From positions 1-42,982 of the forward strand of contig NZ_CAJPQR010000017.1 in NCBI RefSeq assembly GCF_905372745.1: a DNA stretch of 42,982 nt, in the 5' to 3' direction. The position numbers were made by a program, and so were the translations under genes. Position 1 is the first letter of the stretch; every line of letters begins with the position of its first letter. Below are positions 24,350 through 33,537 of this stretch, piece after piece. The notes beneath the pieces were generated by a model that saw only the letters and a list, made by a program, of their open reading frames with translations, did no database searches and had not been told where the DNA came from. Source of the DNA: an uncultured Campylobacter sp. (lineage in GTDB: Bacteria > Campylobacterota > Campylobacteria > Campylobacterales > Campylobacteraceae).

Positions 24350-26614
24350 GTGGATACGGATAAATTTTTAAGCGAAATTTGGGGCGCTCTTAAGCTATTT
24401 TTAGACCCCAAAACGCAAATTCTCGCAGACGAGCGAAGCCTCGCTGTTTTACTCGCGGCGGATGCGGAGAATTTCGATAGATTTATGGCGCTAAAGGAGT
24501 TTAGGGATATCCTGCATGCGCTTGGGTTAAAGGCCGACATATACAGCCTCCAGTGCGCTCAGCTAGGCGCGATAAACGCTCTAAAATCCGCAAAAATCTC
24601 AAAATCAAAGCTTCTGGCCGCCTTAGAAATCCTGCAAACCGAAAACATAATCTCTGCCGCGCATTTTAGCAGGCTTGCCGCATTTGTGCGTTCTCTTAGT
24701 GCGGATCTGCCGCCACAAAACGAGCAAGGGGGTGCAAATTTTAAAAAATCGGACGTCTTTCACCAAAAAATAGACGCGCTAAACGATATCTGCGAGCGAA
24801 TTTTATCGCTAAACCCGGGCGAGAACGTCGCAAAATCGGCTGAAAAAGCGCGCCAAAAAGCGCATGAGCTCGAGTTTAACGTCGCGGTTACGGGCGTCAT
24901 AAACGCGGGCAAATCAACCCTGCTAAACGCGCTGCTAGGCAAGAAAATCCTAGGTGCTTCAAACGTGCCCGAGACGGTAAATTTGACCGTGCTAAAGTAT
25001 GCGTCCGAGCCTTTTGCAAGGGTAAATTTTTGGAGCGAGGCGGAGCTAAAAGAGCTTGGTATAGCGCAAGATAAAGATGATGAAATAGCCCAAATTTACG
25101 GCGGCGCGGGCGTTAAATTTGAGAGCGAAACGGCGCAAAATTTAAACAGCAAATTTAACGCGGACGGCGATACTTCGGAAGCTAAATTTGAGAGCCTTAG
25201 CGCGAGCGAGATTTGCTCCGAACCGCCGGCTAGCAAGACCGTCAAAACGGACGAGATCAAGCGCTACACCTCGGCGGACTCAAAATACGCTAAATTCGTA
25301 AAAAGCGTCGAGCTTTACGAAAATTTGGAGCTTTTAAAGGATAACGTGCGCATCATCGACACGCCGGGCATCGACGACGCGGTGGCTGCGCGCGAGGAGC
25401 TGGTGCGGCGATTTATGCGGGAGTGCGACCTGATGGTGCACCTGATGAACGTCTCGCAAAGCGCCACGCAAAAGGATCTGGACTTCATCGTCTCAAGCCT
25501 GCAAAACTCGCACGCCGTGAGGCTCGCCGTGCTGCTCACGCACGCGGACGTGCTAAAAGAAGGCGAGCTAAACGAGGTCGCTGCCTACGCCAAAAAGAGC
25601 GTCGAGGAGCGCACGCGGGGGCTCGGTATCGAGGCTAAGTTTTTCGCCGTGAGCGCCAAAAACTACTTTGAGGGCGGGCAAAACAGCGGCGTCGAGGAGT
25701 TTAAGGAGTATCTTTACGAGACGCTTTTTGGTCAAAATAGCCAAAAATCGCGCCTTGGCATCGAGGCGTATAAAAAGGAGCTAGGGCGCGTATGCATGCA
25801 GTTTGCTACGGATACGCAAAGCGAGATTTTAAAGCTAGCGGGCTCAAATTTGAGCTTGTCGCAAAGGCTTGCCGAGCTAAATGAGCAAAAAGCTGCGCTA
25901 GCTAGCCGCCTAGAGGACGTGAGAGACGCGGTAAAAGAGGGGCTGGAGCGCCTAGATACGGCCAAAACCGCGGCTAGCTACGAGCTTGGTCTAAGGTCGC
26001 TAGCGCAAACGCTAAAGCAGCGCGTCGCGGATGACGTAAACTACGCGGCCTCTAAAAAACAAAAGATCGATCCGCAGCGTCTAGCCCGCATCGCGCAAAC
26101 TACGATCAAAGACGGCGTTGCCGCCTTGATGCGTCAAAATCGCAACGAAATCGTGCGGCAAATCACCGCGTGCACGCAAAATATCGTGCTAAAATTCGGC
26201 GAATTTGAGGGTAAAACGGCGGCTGCCGAGGTCTTTAGCATAAACGATTATCTAAACTCAAAAGGGATAAGCTTAGAGTGCGTCCAGGTTGCGGATGCGG
26301 TGGCTAGCGCGGCAAACTCGGGCGCGCAAGCCGTATCCGAGGCTGCCAAAGTAGCCGCGGAGGAGTTTTTGGGCGCCCAGAGGATCAAAAATTTCGTTTT
26401 CGAGCTTAGCGAATTTGAAAAAAGCGAGTTTAAAAAGCAGATCGAAGCCGCGCTAAAAGATAAAGAAAAGGCACTCGCAATCAGCGAAGAAGCCCTAAAA
26501 ATCGAGCTTGCCCAGCTAGCGAAAACTAGCGGGCGAGACTCGCGCGAGCTAGAGCGACTAAACTCGCAAAGCGAGGCGATAAATGCTATAAATTTGGAGC
26601 TGCAAAGTGTTTGA
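24350..26614 (+). CDS. Dynamin-like GTPase, first of a pair (DLP1-like)
   Basis: A large bacterial dynamin-like protein, 754 residues, close in size to C. jejuni Cj0411 (about 728 as I recall). The GTPase motifs are G1 GVINAGKST near residues 182-190, G3 DTPGID near 336 and G4 THAD near 397. Long helices follow (trunk, residues 480-750), with a hydrophobic or amphipathic tip around SAANSGAQAVSEAAKVAAEE. Bacterial dynamins bind and remodel membranes; the C. jejuni pair forms a heterotetramer that tethers membranes. Between G1 and G3 is an acidic, Asn/Ser-rich stretch (about residues 240-305) that looks like an insertion. The start is a GTG with AAAGG ten bases upstream; earlier starts are not excluded. 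It overlaps the partner gene by eight bases. Confidence 0.85.
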   Translation: MDTDKFLSEIWGALKLFLDPKTQILADERSLAVLLAADAENFDRFMALKEFRDILHALGLKADIYSLQCAQLGAINALKSAKISKSKLLAALEILQTENIISAAHFSRLAAFVRSLSADLPPQNEQGGANFKKSDVFHQKIDALNDICERILSLNPGENVAKSAEKARQKAHELEFNVAVTGVINAGKSTLLNALLGKKILGASNVPETVNLTVLKYASEPFARVNFWSEAELKELGIAQDKDDEIAQIYGGAGVKFESETAQNLNSKFNADGDTSEAKFESLSASEICSEPPASKTVKTDEIKRYTSADSKYAKFVKSVELYENLELLKDNVRIIDTPGIDDAVAAREELVRRFMRECDLMVHLMNVSQSATQKDLDFIVSSLQNSHAVRLAVLLTHADVLKEGELNEVAAYAKKSVEERTRGLGIEAKFFAVSAKNYFEGGQNSGVEEFKEYLYETLFGQNSQKSRLGIEAYKKELGRVCMQFATDTQSEILKLAGSNLSLSQRLAELNEQKAALASRLEDVRDAVKEGLERLDTAKTAASYELGLRSLAQTLKQRVADDVNYAASKKQKIDPQRLARIAQTTIKDGVAALMRQNRNEIVRQITACTQNIVLKFGEFEGKTAAAEVFSINDYLNSKGISLECVQVADAVASAANSGAQAVSEAAKVAAEEFLGAQRIKNFVFELSEFEKSEFKKQIEAALKDKEKALAISEEALKIELAQLAKTSGRDSRELERLNSQSEAINAINLELQSV

Positions 26615-28448
26615 GGAGTTTATAAACGCGTATAAAACGAGGTATTTTAAGATATTTTCGGACGATTTTCACGGGCGATTTAGGCGGCTGCAAAACGAGC
26701 TAACCGAGCCTAAATTTCACCCGAGCGCCGAGCTAAAACAGGAGCTAAATAAGCTCGATCTATTTTTATCCGGCCCGCTTACGGTCGCTATAGTCGGGCA
26801 GTTTTCTAGCGGCAAATCGACGTTTTTAAACGCGCTTTTGGGTAGCGAGATCTTGCCATCGGGCCTAACGCCCGTGACCTCAAAGCCCACTTTTATCAGA
26901 TATGGCGCCGCGCCAGCTCTTAGCGTGCTTTACGAAAACGGCAAGCAGCTGTATCTGGGCGTCGAGGAGATCGGGCGCTTCGTCGATCAGCGCGTGTTTG
27001 GCGATGATGTTAACAGGCTTTGCGTTTACACGCCATCTGAGATTTTAAAGTCGGTAAATTTCGTCGATACGCCGGGGCTAAACTCGCTCTCAAAGGCCGA
27101 TACCGCCGTCACGCACGAAGTGCTAAAAGACGTCGCGGGCGTCATCTGGCTAAGCCTCGCCGACAATGCCGCGCGCGCTAGCGAAGCCGCGCAGATCGAG
27201 GAATTTTTGGCTGGCGGGGGCAAAACGGCGATCTGCTTGCTAAATCAAAAAGATAAGCTAAGCAAGGACGAGCTTGAGAGGCTCAAAACTCACGCGCAAA
27301 CGACTTACGGGCGATTTTTCGAGCGCATTATCGCAGTTTCCGCCAAACAGGCCGTAAAAGCCCAAGCCGCGGGCGATGCGGCGCTTTTAGCAGAGTCAAA
27401 TTTTAGCGAGGTGATAGGCGCGGTCCGCGAGCTTTTTGGCGGAGAAGAGATAAAAGAAAAGTTCGTGCGCGAAAAGTGCTCTAGGCTGGTTGCCGTAAAT
27501 GCCGAACAGCACGAGCAAATCGCTAAAATTTACGAAAAAGCCGGCGAGATAATCGCTAAATTTGACGCCGAGCTGGAGTCAAATTTAAAAGCCGTGCAAG
27601 AAAATTTTAAACCGAAAATCGAGCTGGCCTTTAACGAGCTAAAGCACGTCGCAAAGCTCGTTGCAGACGAGATCCTAGCCAGCCTAAAAAGCGAGAAAAA
27701 GTATAAATACTCGCTGCGAAAAACGCTGCTAAAGGGCGAGTATTTTGAAGCTAATTCGTATGAGGCGGTGGATTTTGACAGCGACGAGGTGTTTTCAAAA
27801 CTTATCTACAACGACGTGAATTTCGCCAAATTTTTTAGGACGTATAAGCGGGGTTTAAGCGCGCTGCAAGAGGAGATCGGCGCGGCGCTGGATGAAATTT
27901 ATGCTCGGCTGGAGCGCGAATTTATGATTTATAAATCCGAATTCGAAAACGCGCAAAAAGAGGATGAAACGCACTCCGATACCCTGTTTGCCGACGTTAG
28001 GACGTATGCGGGGCAGGTGTATAGGACGTTTTTGCGAGACTATGAGACGGCGAAATTTAAAGGGCTGCAAAAAACGGCGCTGTTTTTTGAAAAGCTAAAC
28101 CTCAAAGTCGCCGCAAACTACGAAAACGCCGTCAAGATTGCCGTGTATTTCCTAAAAGAAAAGATCGCGGGCTCTATGCGCGCGCACGAGCAAAACGGCT
28201 TTGCGCTCTTTATCCCGAGCTTTGACGAGGTGCAAGACCGCGTTTTGACGTCGCTAAATTTATATGAATTTGAAAATGAGATGCTGGGAAACGCGTCCTT
28301 TTTAAATAAAATTTTATCGGCGTTAAAGGGCGAATTTGCGCAGATAAAGGATGAAAAACTAGCCAAGATCGCGGCTCTATCGGCAGGATACGAGAAGCTA
28401 AAGGATGAAATTTTAAAAGCGGGCGAGGGGATTGGTGGGTATAGCTAA
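26607..28448 (+). CDS. Dynamin-like GTPase, second of a pair (DLP2-like)
   Basis: The partner dynamin-like protein, 613 residues, matching C. jejuni Cj0412 in length as I recall it (about 609). G1 is GQFSSGKST at residues 64-72, the switch region TPVTSKPT follows, G3 is DTPGLNS near 152 and G4 is NQKD near 213. A helical stalk fills the C-terminal half. It overlaps the first gene by eight bases, which fits assembly of a stoichiometric complex. Its stop codon is only two bases from the end of the oppositely oriented DUF4276 gene, so any terminator must lie inside that cassette. Role inferred: membrane tethering or fusion; some bacterial dynamins help cells resist phage or membrane damage. Confidence 0.87.
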   Translation: MFEEFINAYKTRYFKIFSDDFHGRFRRLQNELTEPKFHPSAELKQELNKLDLFLSGPLTVAIVGQFSSGKSTFLNALLGSEILPSGLTPVTSKPTFIRYGAAPALSVLYENGKQLYLGVEEIGRFVDQRVFGDDVNRLCVYTPSEILKSVNFVDTPGLNSLSKADTAVTHEVLKDVAGVIWLSLADNAARASEAAQIEEFLAGGGKTAICLLNQKDKLSKDELERLKTHAQTTYGRFFERIIAVSAKQAVKAQAAGDAALLAESNFSEVIGAVRELFGGEEIKEKFVREKCSRLVAVNAEQHEQIAKIYEKAGEIIAKFDAELESNLKAVQENFKPKIELAFNELKHVAKLVADEILASLKSEKKYKYSLRKTLLKGEYFEANSYEAVDFDSDEVFSKLIYNDVNFAKFFRTYKRGLSALQEEIGAALDEIYARLEREFMIYKSEFENAQKEDETHSDTLFADVRTYAGQVYRTFLRDYETAKFKGLQKTALFFEKLNLKVAANYENAVKIAVYFLKEKIAGSMRAHEQNGFALFIPSFDEVQDRVLTSLNLYEFENEMLGNASFLNKILSALKGEFAQIKDEKLAKIAALSAGYEKLKDEILKAGEGIGGYS

Positions 28449-28450
28449 AA

Positions 28451-29143
28451 TTATTGAAATAATGGACTACTGCACCATTCATCAAAATGTCTGCATTTTT
28501 GCCTAATATTTTCTATACCGATATTTTTAGCTATGGCGGTCCCATGCAACACTTTTCTGTATTGTGGTAAATTTAGAATTTCGACCAATCTATGAGATGG
28601 GCTGGTATTAGGAGAATTGTTAATTTCTTCTGGGTTTGGATACTCATTAACTATTTTTGATAAAGAGCTTATTAAAGCCGCTTTTTTATTCCAGCCGGGA
28701 TCTGCTTTTACTATTTCATTTATATCACTAAAAAGTAAGCTTTCAAATTCATGCGGTTGTATATACGGGAAAAATCTATTATTAGAAAAAATTGAATTTA
28801 TATCGTCTTTAAATTTTTCCTCCAAATGTTTAACTTTTTTATATATATCCGGGATTGCGTTTAGTTGATTGCGGCCAGGGAAATTTGTATCAAGAGCATA
28901 GTAGTCAAACATAGTGGTTACATACGGATTATCTTGTCTTCTTAAAAGATTAAGAACTTCTTGCTTGATTTTACTATAAGACAAACCGCCTCCTTTATGT
29001 ACTTTATCGTTGCATATGGAGGTTTTTGAACAAAACGGCGTAATATAAATATCCTTTTGCTCGAAGTTAAAATGTGGAATAAATACGTCCTTTATAAATT
29101 TCTCTTCGGTTTGACCCTCGCATATTATATATACTCTTCTCAT
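28451..29143 (-). CDS. DUF4276 (Toprim-like) protein of an ATPase-effector cassette
   Basis: A 230-residue protein of the DUF4276 family. It starts RRVYIICEGQTEEKFIKDV, with the acidic residues of a Toprim-like first strand (Glu9, Glu13, Glu14), an acidic pair region at TTMFDYYAL (Asp80) and the conserved QPHEFESLLFSD near residues 129-140. Toprim-type active sites bind Mg and cut or join nucleic acid; nuclease activity here is inferred. Its ATG overlaps the ATPase stop by four bases, so the two are made together. Such ATPase plus DUF4276 pairs recur in bacterial accessory regions and resemble the plan of PARIS, AbiL and OLD-type defence systems. Base composition is clearly more AT-rich than both neighbours, a sign of transfer. 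Confidence 0.8.
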   Translation of the reverse strand: MRRVYIICEGQTEEKFIKDVFIPHFNFEQKDIYITPFCSKTSICNDKVHKGGGLSYSKIKQEVLNLLRRQDNPYVTTMFDYYALDTNFPGRNQLNAIPDIYKKVKHLEEKFKDDINSIFSNNRFFPYIQPHEFESLLFSDINEIVKADPGWNKKAALISSLSKIVNEYPNPEEINNSPNTSPSHRLVEILNLPQYRKVLHGTAIAKNIGIENIRQKCRHFDEWCSSPLFQ

Positions 29144-30207
29144 GGCCTACCGCCTATTAGGTTACTTTTCCAAATTTCTCCCATCGTATAGTCTTGTAGC
29201 CAATCGCCCAACTCTTCCTCTTTTAAGCGCCTAAAAACCGTTTCTTTATTTTTTCTATCTACTACTATAATATCCTCTGGAGTAAAATAGTTTATAAGTT
29301 CTACTGACTGAGATGAGATAATTATTTGCTTTCTTTCGGCAACTCTTTTAATGAGTGCGCTTAGAATATTTATCGCAAAAGGATGAAGCCCCAGTTCAGG
29401 TTCATCTATGATAATAGTATCTGGCATTAGCTCAAAAGGCTGTAATAAAAGAGTGGCTAAGCATATAAAGCGTAATGTTCCATCTGAAAGCATATGAGCT
29501 TTAAATGGAGTATCCGGATCTGATTTATCGTACCATTCAAGTTGAATATAATCAGAATCCCTAAGAATGAATCCACCAAAGAAAGGCGCTACATCTTGTA
29601 TAGTCGAAACTATTTTTTCATAGTAGTCTAAATAATCATCCTTTAATCTTTTTAAATATGCGGAAATGTTTTGGGCATTTGCTTTAAATATTATATTGTC
29701 GTTAGCTTGGCATACGCCCTTTATGGGTGATGTTTCTCCTGTATCGTGAAAGTGATATAATTTCCAAGTTTGAATACCATTTAAAGAATATCGAGCTACG
29801 CTTTGTGATTTTGCATATGTTTCTGCTTGAGACAGATTGCTTTCAAAAATATTTTCTCCTATGGTATAGTTGTAATTAGCAAATTTAACATGTTCTCGTT
29901 TAATTAGTAACTGGTTATTTTGTGTGGGTATTAACATAACATCATAGCCATTGGGTCCAAATTTAAAGTCAAGCAATATTTGATTTGTAATTTTTCTTCC
30001 AAAGTATAAAAAACTATCGGGCCCTTTATCTTGGGTATGCTCTTGGAGACGCTTATATAGCATGTAGTTAACCATTTTAAAAACAGAGATAAAATTACTT
30101 TTACCGACCCCATTTGCACCTATTAATATATTGATATTCTTTAACTCAAAATCCCTTAATGATTTTATGGATTTATAACCTTCTATAGTAATTTTATCTA
30201 TTTGCAT
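29140..30207 (-). CDS. RecF/OLD-like AAA ATPase of the same cassette
   Basis: An SMC/ABC-like ATPase of the AAA_15/AAA_21 type, 355 residues from the ATG at 30207. Walker A is GANGVGKS at residues 30-37, the ABC-like signature is in MLSDGTLRF, Walker B is TIIIDEPELGLHP, and the H-loop region is IIISSQSVELINYF. A TTG at 30246 would add 13 residues, but it has no ribosome site and lies upstream of the -10 box, so the ATG is preferred. In related two-gene systems this ATPase senses phage or DNA ends and controls the effector; here that is inference. The cassette sits between the AAA+ ATPase and the dynamin pair and lacks their codon style. Confidence 0.85.
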   Translation of the reverse strand: MQIDKITIEGYKSIKSLRDFELKNINILIGANGVGKSNFISVFKMVNYMLYKRLQEHTQDKGPDSFLYFGRKITNQILLDFKFGPNGYDVMLIPTQNNQLLIKREHVKFANYNYTIGENIFESNLSQAETYAKSQSVARYSLNGIQTWKLYHFHDTGETSPIKGVCQANDNIIFKANAQNISAYLKRLKDDYLDYYEKIVSTIQDVAPFFGGFILRDSDYIQLEWYDKSDPDTPFKAHMLSDGTLRFICLATLLLQPFELMPDTIIIDEPELGLHPFAINILSALIKRVAERKQIIISSQSVELINYFTPEDIIVVDRKNKETVFRRLKEEELGDWLQDYTMGEIWKSNLIGGRP

Positions 30208-30234
30208 TTTTGTATCCAGCCTATAATTTTTTGG

Positions 30235-30240
30235 ATTATA
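30235..30240 (-). promoter_or_regulatory. -10 box of the ATPase-DUF4276 cassette
   Basis: TATAAT on the minus strand, 27 bases before the ATG at 30207. It supports independent transcription of the cassette and the shorter ATPase start. No good -35 is visible. Confidence 0.5.
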
Positions 30241-30262
30241 TTGCAATGAAACTGTCTAATAC

Positions 30263-31984
30263 CTAAAACCCGACCTTTTTATCCTCGCCGAAATTTGAGC
30301 TCATCTCGCGTTTGATTTCGCTTTCAAAATCGCCCATCGTAAATATCCCGTCCTCGCGCACGGCGACTTTTAGCGCGGTATTTTTGAGCGCGAGCATGAT
30401 TTGAGCGCCGCTTAGCTCAAATTTAGCCAGCTGTTTGACGTCGAAATTTTCCTCAAAGCTCGCATTTTCGGGTAGCACTTTGCGCCAGATCGCAAGGCGA
30501 GCGGCGAGGTCGGGCTTTTTAAACTCGATCTTATAATCAAACCTGCGAGAAAACGCGATATCTAGGCTTTGCAAGAAGTTCGTCGTAGCTATGAGCACGC
30601 CCTCGAAGCGCTCGATTTGCTCCAAAAATATATTTTGCATTTGATTGTGCATCTTGTCCGCGCCGCTACCGCCCTCGACGCGCGTGCTTAGAAACTGATC
30701 GGCTTCGTTTAGCAGTAGAACGGGCTCGCTCTTGCTTTTGACGCAGATTTCTTTGTAGGTGTCGAAAATTTTACGCACGTTTTGCTCGCTCTCGCCGACG
30801 TATTTGCTTAAAATTTTAGAGCAGTCAAAGCTAAGAACCTGCTTTTTTAGACTCTTTGCGAGGCTTAGCGCGCTCATGGTCTTGCCCGTACCCGGCGGTC
30901 CGTAAAAGATGATTTTGGCGTCCACGTTTTTGCGCGACTTGATCCCCCAGCTAGATAGACGCGCCAGCACGCGGCGATCTACTTGCTTTAGGATCGCATC
31001 TAGCAGCTCTTTTACCTTGACGTCCAGCACGACGTCGTTTATGTCGGTCGACGGCTCGATAAGCTCAAAGATCTCCTGCTCTTTTACGAGAGTTTCTAGT
31101 GCTAGTTTTTTGCTTTTGCTCTCGGTTTTTGGGTGCATTACGCTTTGTAAAATTTCGTCGGTTATGTAAAACGTCCTGCTAAAGCCGCCGTAAGCGTTTA
31201 GCGACTCGTCGTAGTCGATGAGGCCGTTTTCGATTAGTTTTGAGCCCTCGTCTAACAGAGCGCGGTTTTTTATGCGTTCGAATTCGTCCGCGCTCAAAAT
31301 CCCCACAAGCGCGTTTAGATCGCGGTTTGCGTCCGTTTCGCCGACGTATTCTTCCTTTAAAAGCGCGAGGAAAATAAGCTGTTCTTTGTCGTTTAGCGAG
31401 TTATCTTTGAAAATTTGCTCGACGGAAATCGAAATTTTGCTTAAATTTAGCCGTTTTTCGATGATGGCTTCTAGCTCTTTCACGTCTTTTTCGAGGCGGT
31501 TTTTGGCGTCGCTTGATACGTTTTTGCTAAAAAACGAGAGCTTGCCGTAAAGCTCCACACGCAAAAACTGATCTTTTAGATAATCGAGGTGATCGGCGTA
31601 GGGCGCGACTGCAGGTAGCGTGAGCCCAAACTCGCCCTCTTCTAAAATTTTTAGAAAAAGCGGCGAGAGCGAGATCTCGCTGTGAAGCAGGCCGAGCAGA
31701 TTTGAGCCAGAGCCGTCTGCGTTAGGGTTTTTAAATATAGAAAAGCCCTGCACGATCCAGCCGCTTTCCAGTAGATTTTTTACGTCTGCAAGGCCTGCTA
31801 GAAATTTATACTCCTCGCTGCCAAAAACAGCACAAAGTACGTCGTAGACGCTACTTTGCGGAGTGCCTTCGACGTAGCCTTTGCTTAGATGGCGTAAAAT
31901 TTTCGCCTCGTTTTGGCTGCATTTTATGAGCGAGGAAATTTTAGAATTTTGCTCTCCGCCGATAAACTCTATCAAAAACCGCAC
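30263..31984 (-). CDS. AAA+ ATPase (Cj0377-like)
   Basis: A 573-residue cytoplasmic protein with an N-terminal part of unknown fold (about residues 1-320) and one C-terminal AAA+ module of the FtsH/SpoVK/katanin style. Walker A is YGPPGTGKT near residues 361-369, the pore-loop-like SKYVGESEQNVRKIFD follows, sensor 1 is IATTN, and arginine fingers are in AFSRRFD. The Walker B segment reads VLLLNEADQF, with Asn where most AAA+ proteins have Asp; the catalytic Glu is kept. The start overlaps the fadD stop by one base. A protein of similar design and length is Cj0377 in C. jejuni, as I recall. Remodelling substrate unknown. Confidence 0.82.
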   Translation of the reverse strand: MRFLIEFIGGEQNSKISSLIKCSQNEAKILRHLSKGYVEGTPQSSVYDVLCAVFGSEEYKFLAGLADVKNLLESGWIVQGFSIFKNPNADGSGSNLLGLLHSEISLSPLFLKILEEGEFGLTLPAVAPYADHLDYLKDQFLRVELYGKLSFFSKNVSSDAKNRLEKDVKELEAIIEKRLNLSKISISVEQIFKDNSLNDKEQLIFLALLKEEYVGETDANRDLNALVGILSADEFERIKNRALLDEGSKLIENGLIDYDESLNAYGGFSRTFYITDEILQSVMHPKTESKSKKLALETLVKEQEIFELIEPSTDINDVVLDVKVKELLDAILKQVDRRVLARLSSWGIKSRKNVDAKIIFYGPPGTGKTMSALSLAKSLKKQVLSFDCSKILSKYVGESEQNVRKIFDTYKEICVKSKSEPVLLLNEADQFLSTRVEGGSGADKMHNQMQNIFLEQIERFEGVLIATTNFLQSLDIAFSRRFDYKIEFKKPDLAARLAIWRKVLPENASFEENFDVKQLAKFELSGAQIMLALKNTALKVAVREDGIFTMGDFESEIKREMSSNFGEDKKVGF

Positions 31985-33528
31985 TAAATTTCACCCCTTA
32001 TTTGATCCTTTAAAACGCGCTTTAACACCTTGCCCGTCGCATTTTTAGGTAGTTCGTCTTTAAAATAAATCGTCTTTGGAATTTTAAAATTCGCCAAGTG
32101 TTTTTTTAGATGAGCACGGATATCTTTTTCGTCCAGGCTCATATTTTCTTTAAACTGGATAAAGGCCGTGACTTCTTCGTCCGCGTGCTCGTCTCTGACG
32201 CCGATAACGGCGGCGGCTTCGACTTGGGGCAATTTAAACAGCACCTCCTCGATCTCGCGCGGGTAGATGTTGATACCCTTTGAGATGATGAGGTCTTTTT
32301 TGCGGTCGACGATAAAGATATAGCCCTCTTCGTCGATCTTGACTAGGTCGCCCGTGCGTAGCCAGCCGTTTACGATCGTTTCGTCGGTGGCGTCTGGCAT
32401 GTTTAGGTAGCCTTGCATCACGCAGTCGCCTTTTACGATTAGCTCGCCCACTTCGCCTGCGGGCAGCTCCATCATCTCGTCGTTTATGCATTTTACTTCG
32501 TAGCCCGGTAGCGGTAAGCCGACGCTTGAGATTTTTTGTTTTTGTAGCGTGTTTGCCGATACGATAGGCGAGCATTCGCTAAGGCCGTAGCCCTCTATCA
32601 GTACCGCGCGCGGAAATTTAACGCGAAAATCCGCGATAGTCTGCTCGGCCAAAGGCGCTCCGCCACTAATAAAAATCCTAATGCAGTTAAACCAGCGAAA
32701 ATACCACGGGATTTTTGCCTTGCCGATAGCCGTATAGATCGCGGGTACGCCTAAAAATACGGTCGCGCGTTTGAGCAGGACCTGTTTTAGGACGTTTGAA
32801 AACGGGAAAATGGACTTTACCAAAATAAGCGAACACGCCGAAAATATCGGCAGTAACACCATCGCCGTGAGAGTAAAGCTGTGAAACATCGGCAAAAACA
32901 CGGCAAATCTATCCTTCATGCGTACGTGAAAGACCTCGTGCGCGCCCTGGACGTTTGAGATGAGGTTGCGGTAGCTGATCATCGCGCCCTTTGGCTTGCC
33001 CGTGGTGCCTGAGGTGTAGATGATGTGGGCTAGGTCATTAAGCTTCGGTCGGTCGGTCAAATTTAGCTCTATACGGCAGTTTAGCGCGTGAGCGTAGGCG
33101 ATATTGTTTTCGTCAAATTCAGTCCTATCGCCGATCCAGATAATCTTTTTGATCGCCGTTTTGCTCTCTAGCCCGCGTATCTCTTTGGCTAGCTCGGCCG
33201 AAGCAAAGAGAAATTTCGCCCCGCAGTCGTTTATGATGTACTCGAATTCTTCGTATTTTAAAAAGGTATTTATTGGCACGGCCACGGCGCCTAGCAGCGT
33301 GATGGCAAAGTAGCTAGCGATAAACTCGGTCGAGTTGTTTACGATCATCGCGACGCGGTCGCCCTTTTTCACGCCCATGCCTTGTAAAAATGCAGCCAGC
33401 GTAAATGCGTTTGCGCGTAGCTGATTGTAGCTCATCTTGCCCGTTTCGGTGTAGATCGCGATACCGCTGCCGTTTTTATCGACCGCGGCGTTTAGCATAT
33501 CCTCGAAATTTTCGTAAGGGTAGTTCAT
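31984..33528 (-). CDS. Long-chain fatty acid-CoA ligase (FadD-like)
   Basis: A 514-residue ANL-family adenylate-forming enzyme that activates fatty acids to acyl-CoA through an acyl-AMP. The AMP-binding motif YTSGTTGKPKGA is near residues 169-180, IEGYGLSECSP near 310, the hinge GWLRTGDL near 385-392 and DRKKDLIISKG near 402-412. The catalytic lysine is in KNATGKVLKR at the C-terminus. It lies nine bases after the fadL-like gene and overlaps the AAA+ gene by one base. Pairing with an outer-membrane fatty-acid porin suggests uptake and activation of external fatty acids, probably for phospholipid synthesis, because no beta-oxidation genes are in view. Confidence 0.9.
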   Translation of the reverse strand: MNYPYENFEDMLNAAVDKNGSGIAIYTETGKMSYNQLRANAFTLAAFLQGMGVKKGDRVAMIVNNSTEFIASYFAITLLGAVAVPINTFLKYEEFEYIINDCGAKFLFASAELAKEIRGLESKTAIKKIIWIGDRTEFDENNIAYAHALNCRIELNLTDRPKLNDLAHIIYTSGTTGKPKGAMISYRNLISNVQGAHEVFHVRMKDRFAVFLPMFHSFTLTAMVLLPIFSACSLILVKSIFPFSNVLKQVLLKRATVFLGVPAIYTAIGKAKIPWYFRWFNCIRIFISGGAPLAEQTIADFRVKFPRAVLIEGYGLSECSPIVSANTLQKQKISSVGLPLPGYEVKCINDEMMELPAGEVGELIVKGDCVMQGYLNMPDATDETIVNGWLRTGDLVKIDEEGYIFIVDRKKDLIISKGINIYPREIEEVLFKLPQVEAAAVIGVRDEHADEEVTAFIQFKENMSLDEKDIRAHLKKHLANFKIPKTIYFKDELPKNATGKVLKRVLKDQIRGEI

Positions 33529-33537
33529 GGCCGCGCC

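Noticed and set aside
30208..30246. Longer start (TTG 30246) for the cassette ATPase
   Set aside because: It lies upstream of the -10 box and has no ribosome site; the ATG at 30207 begins the conserved domain.
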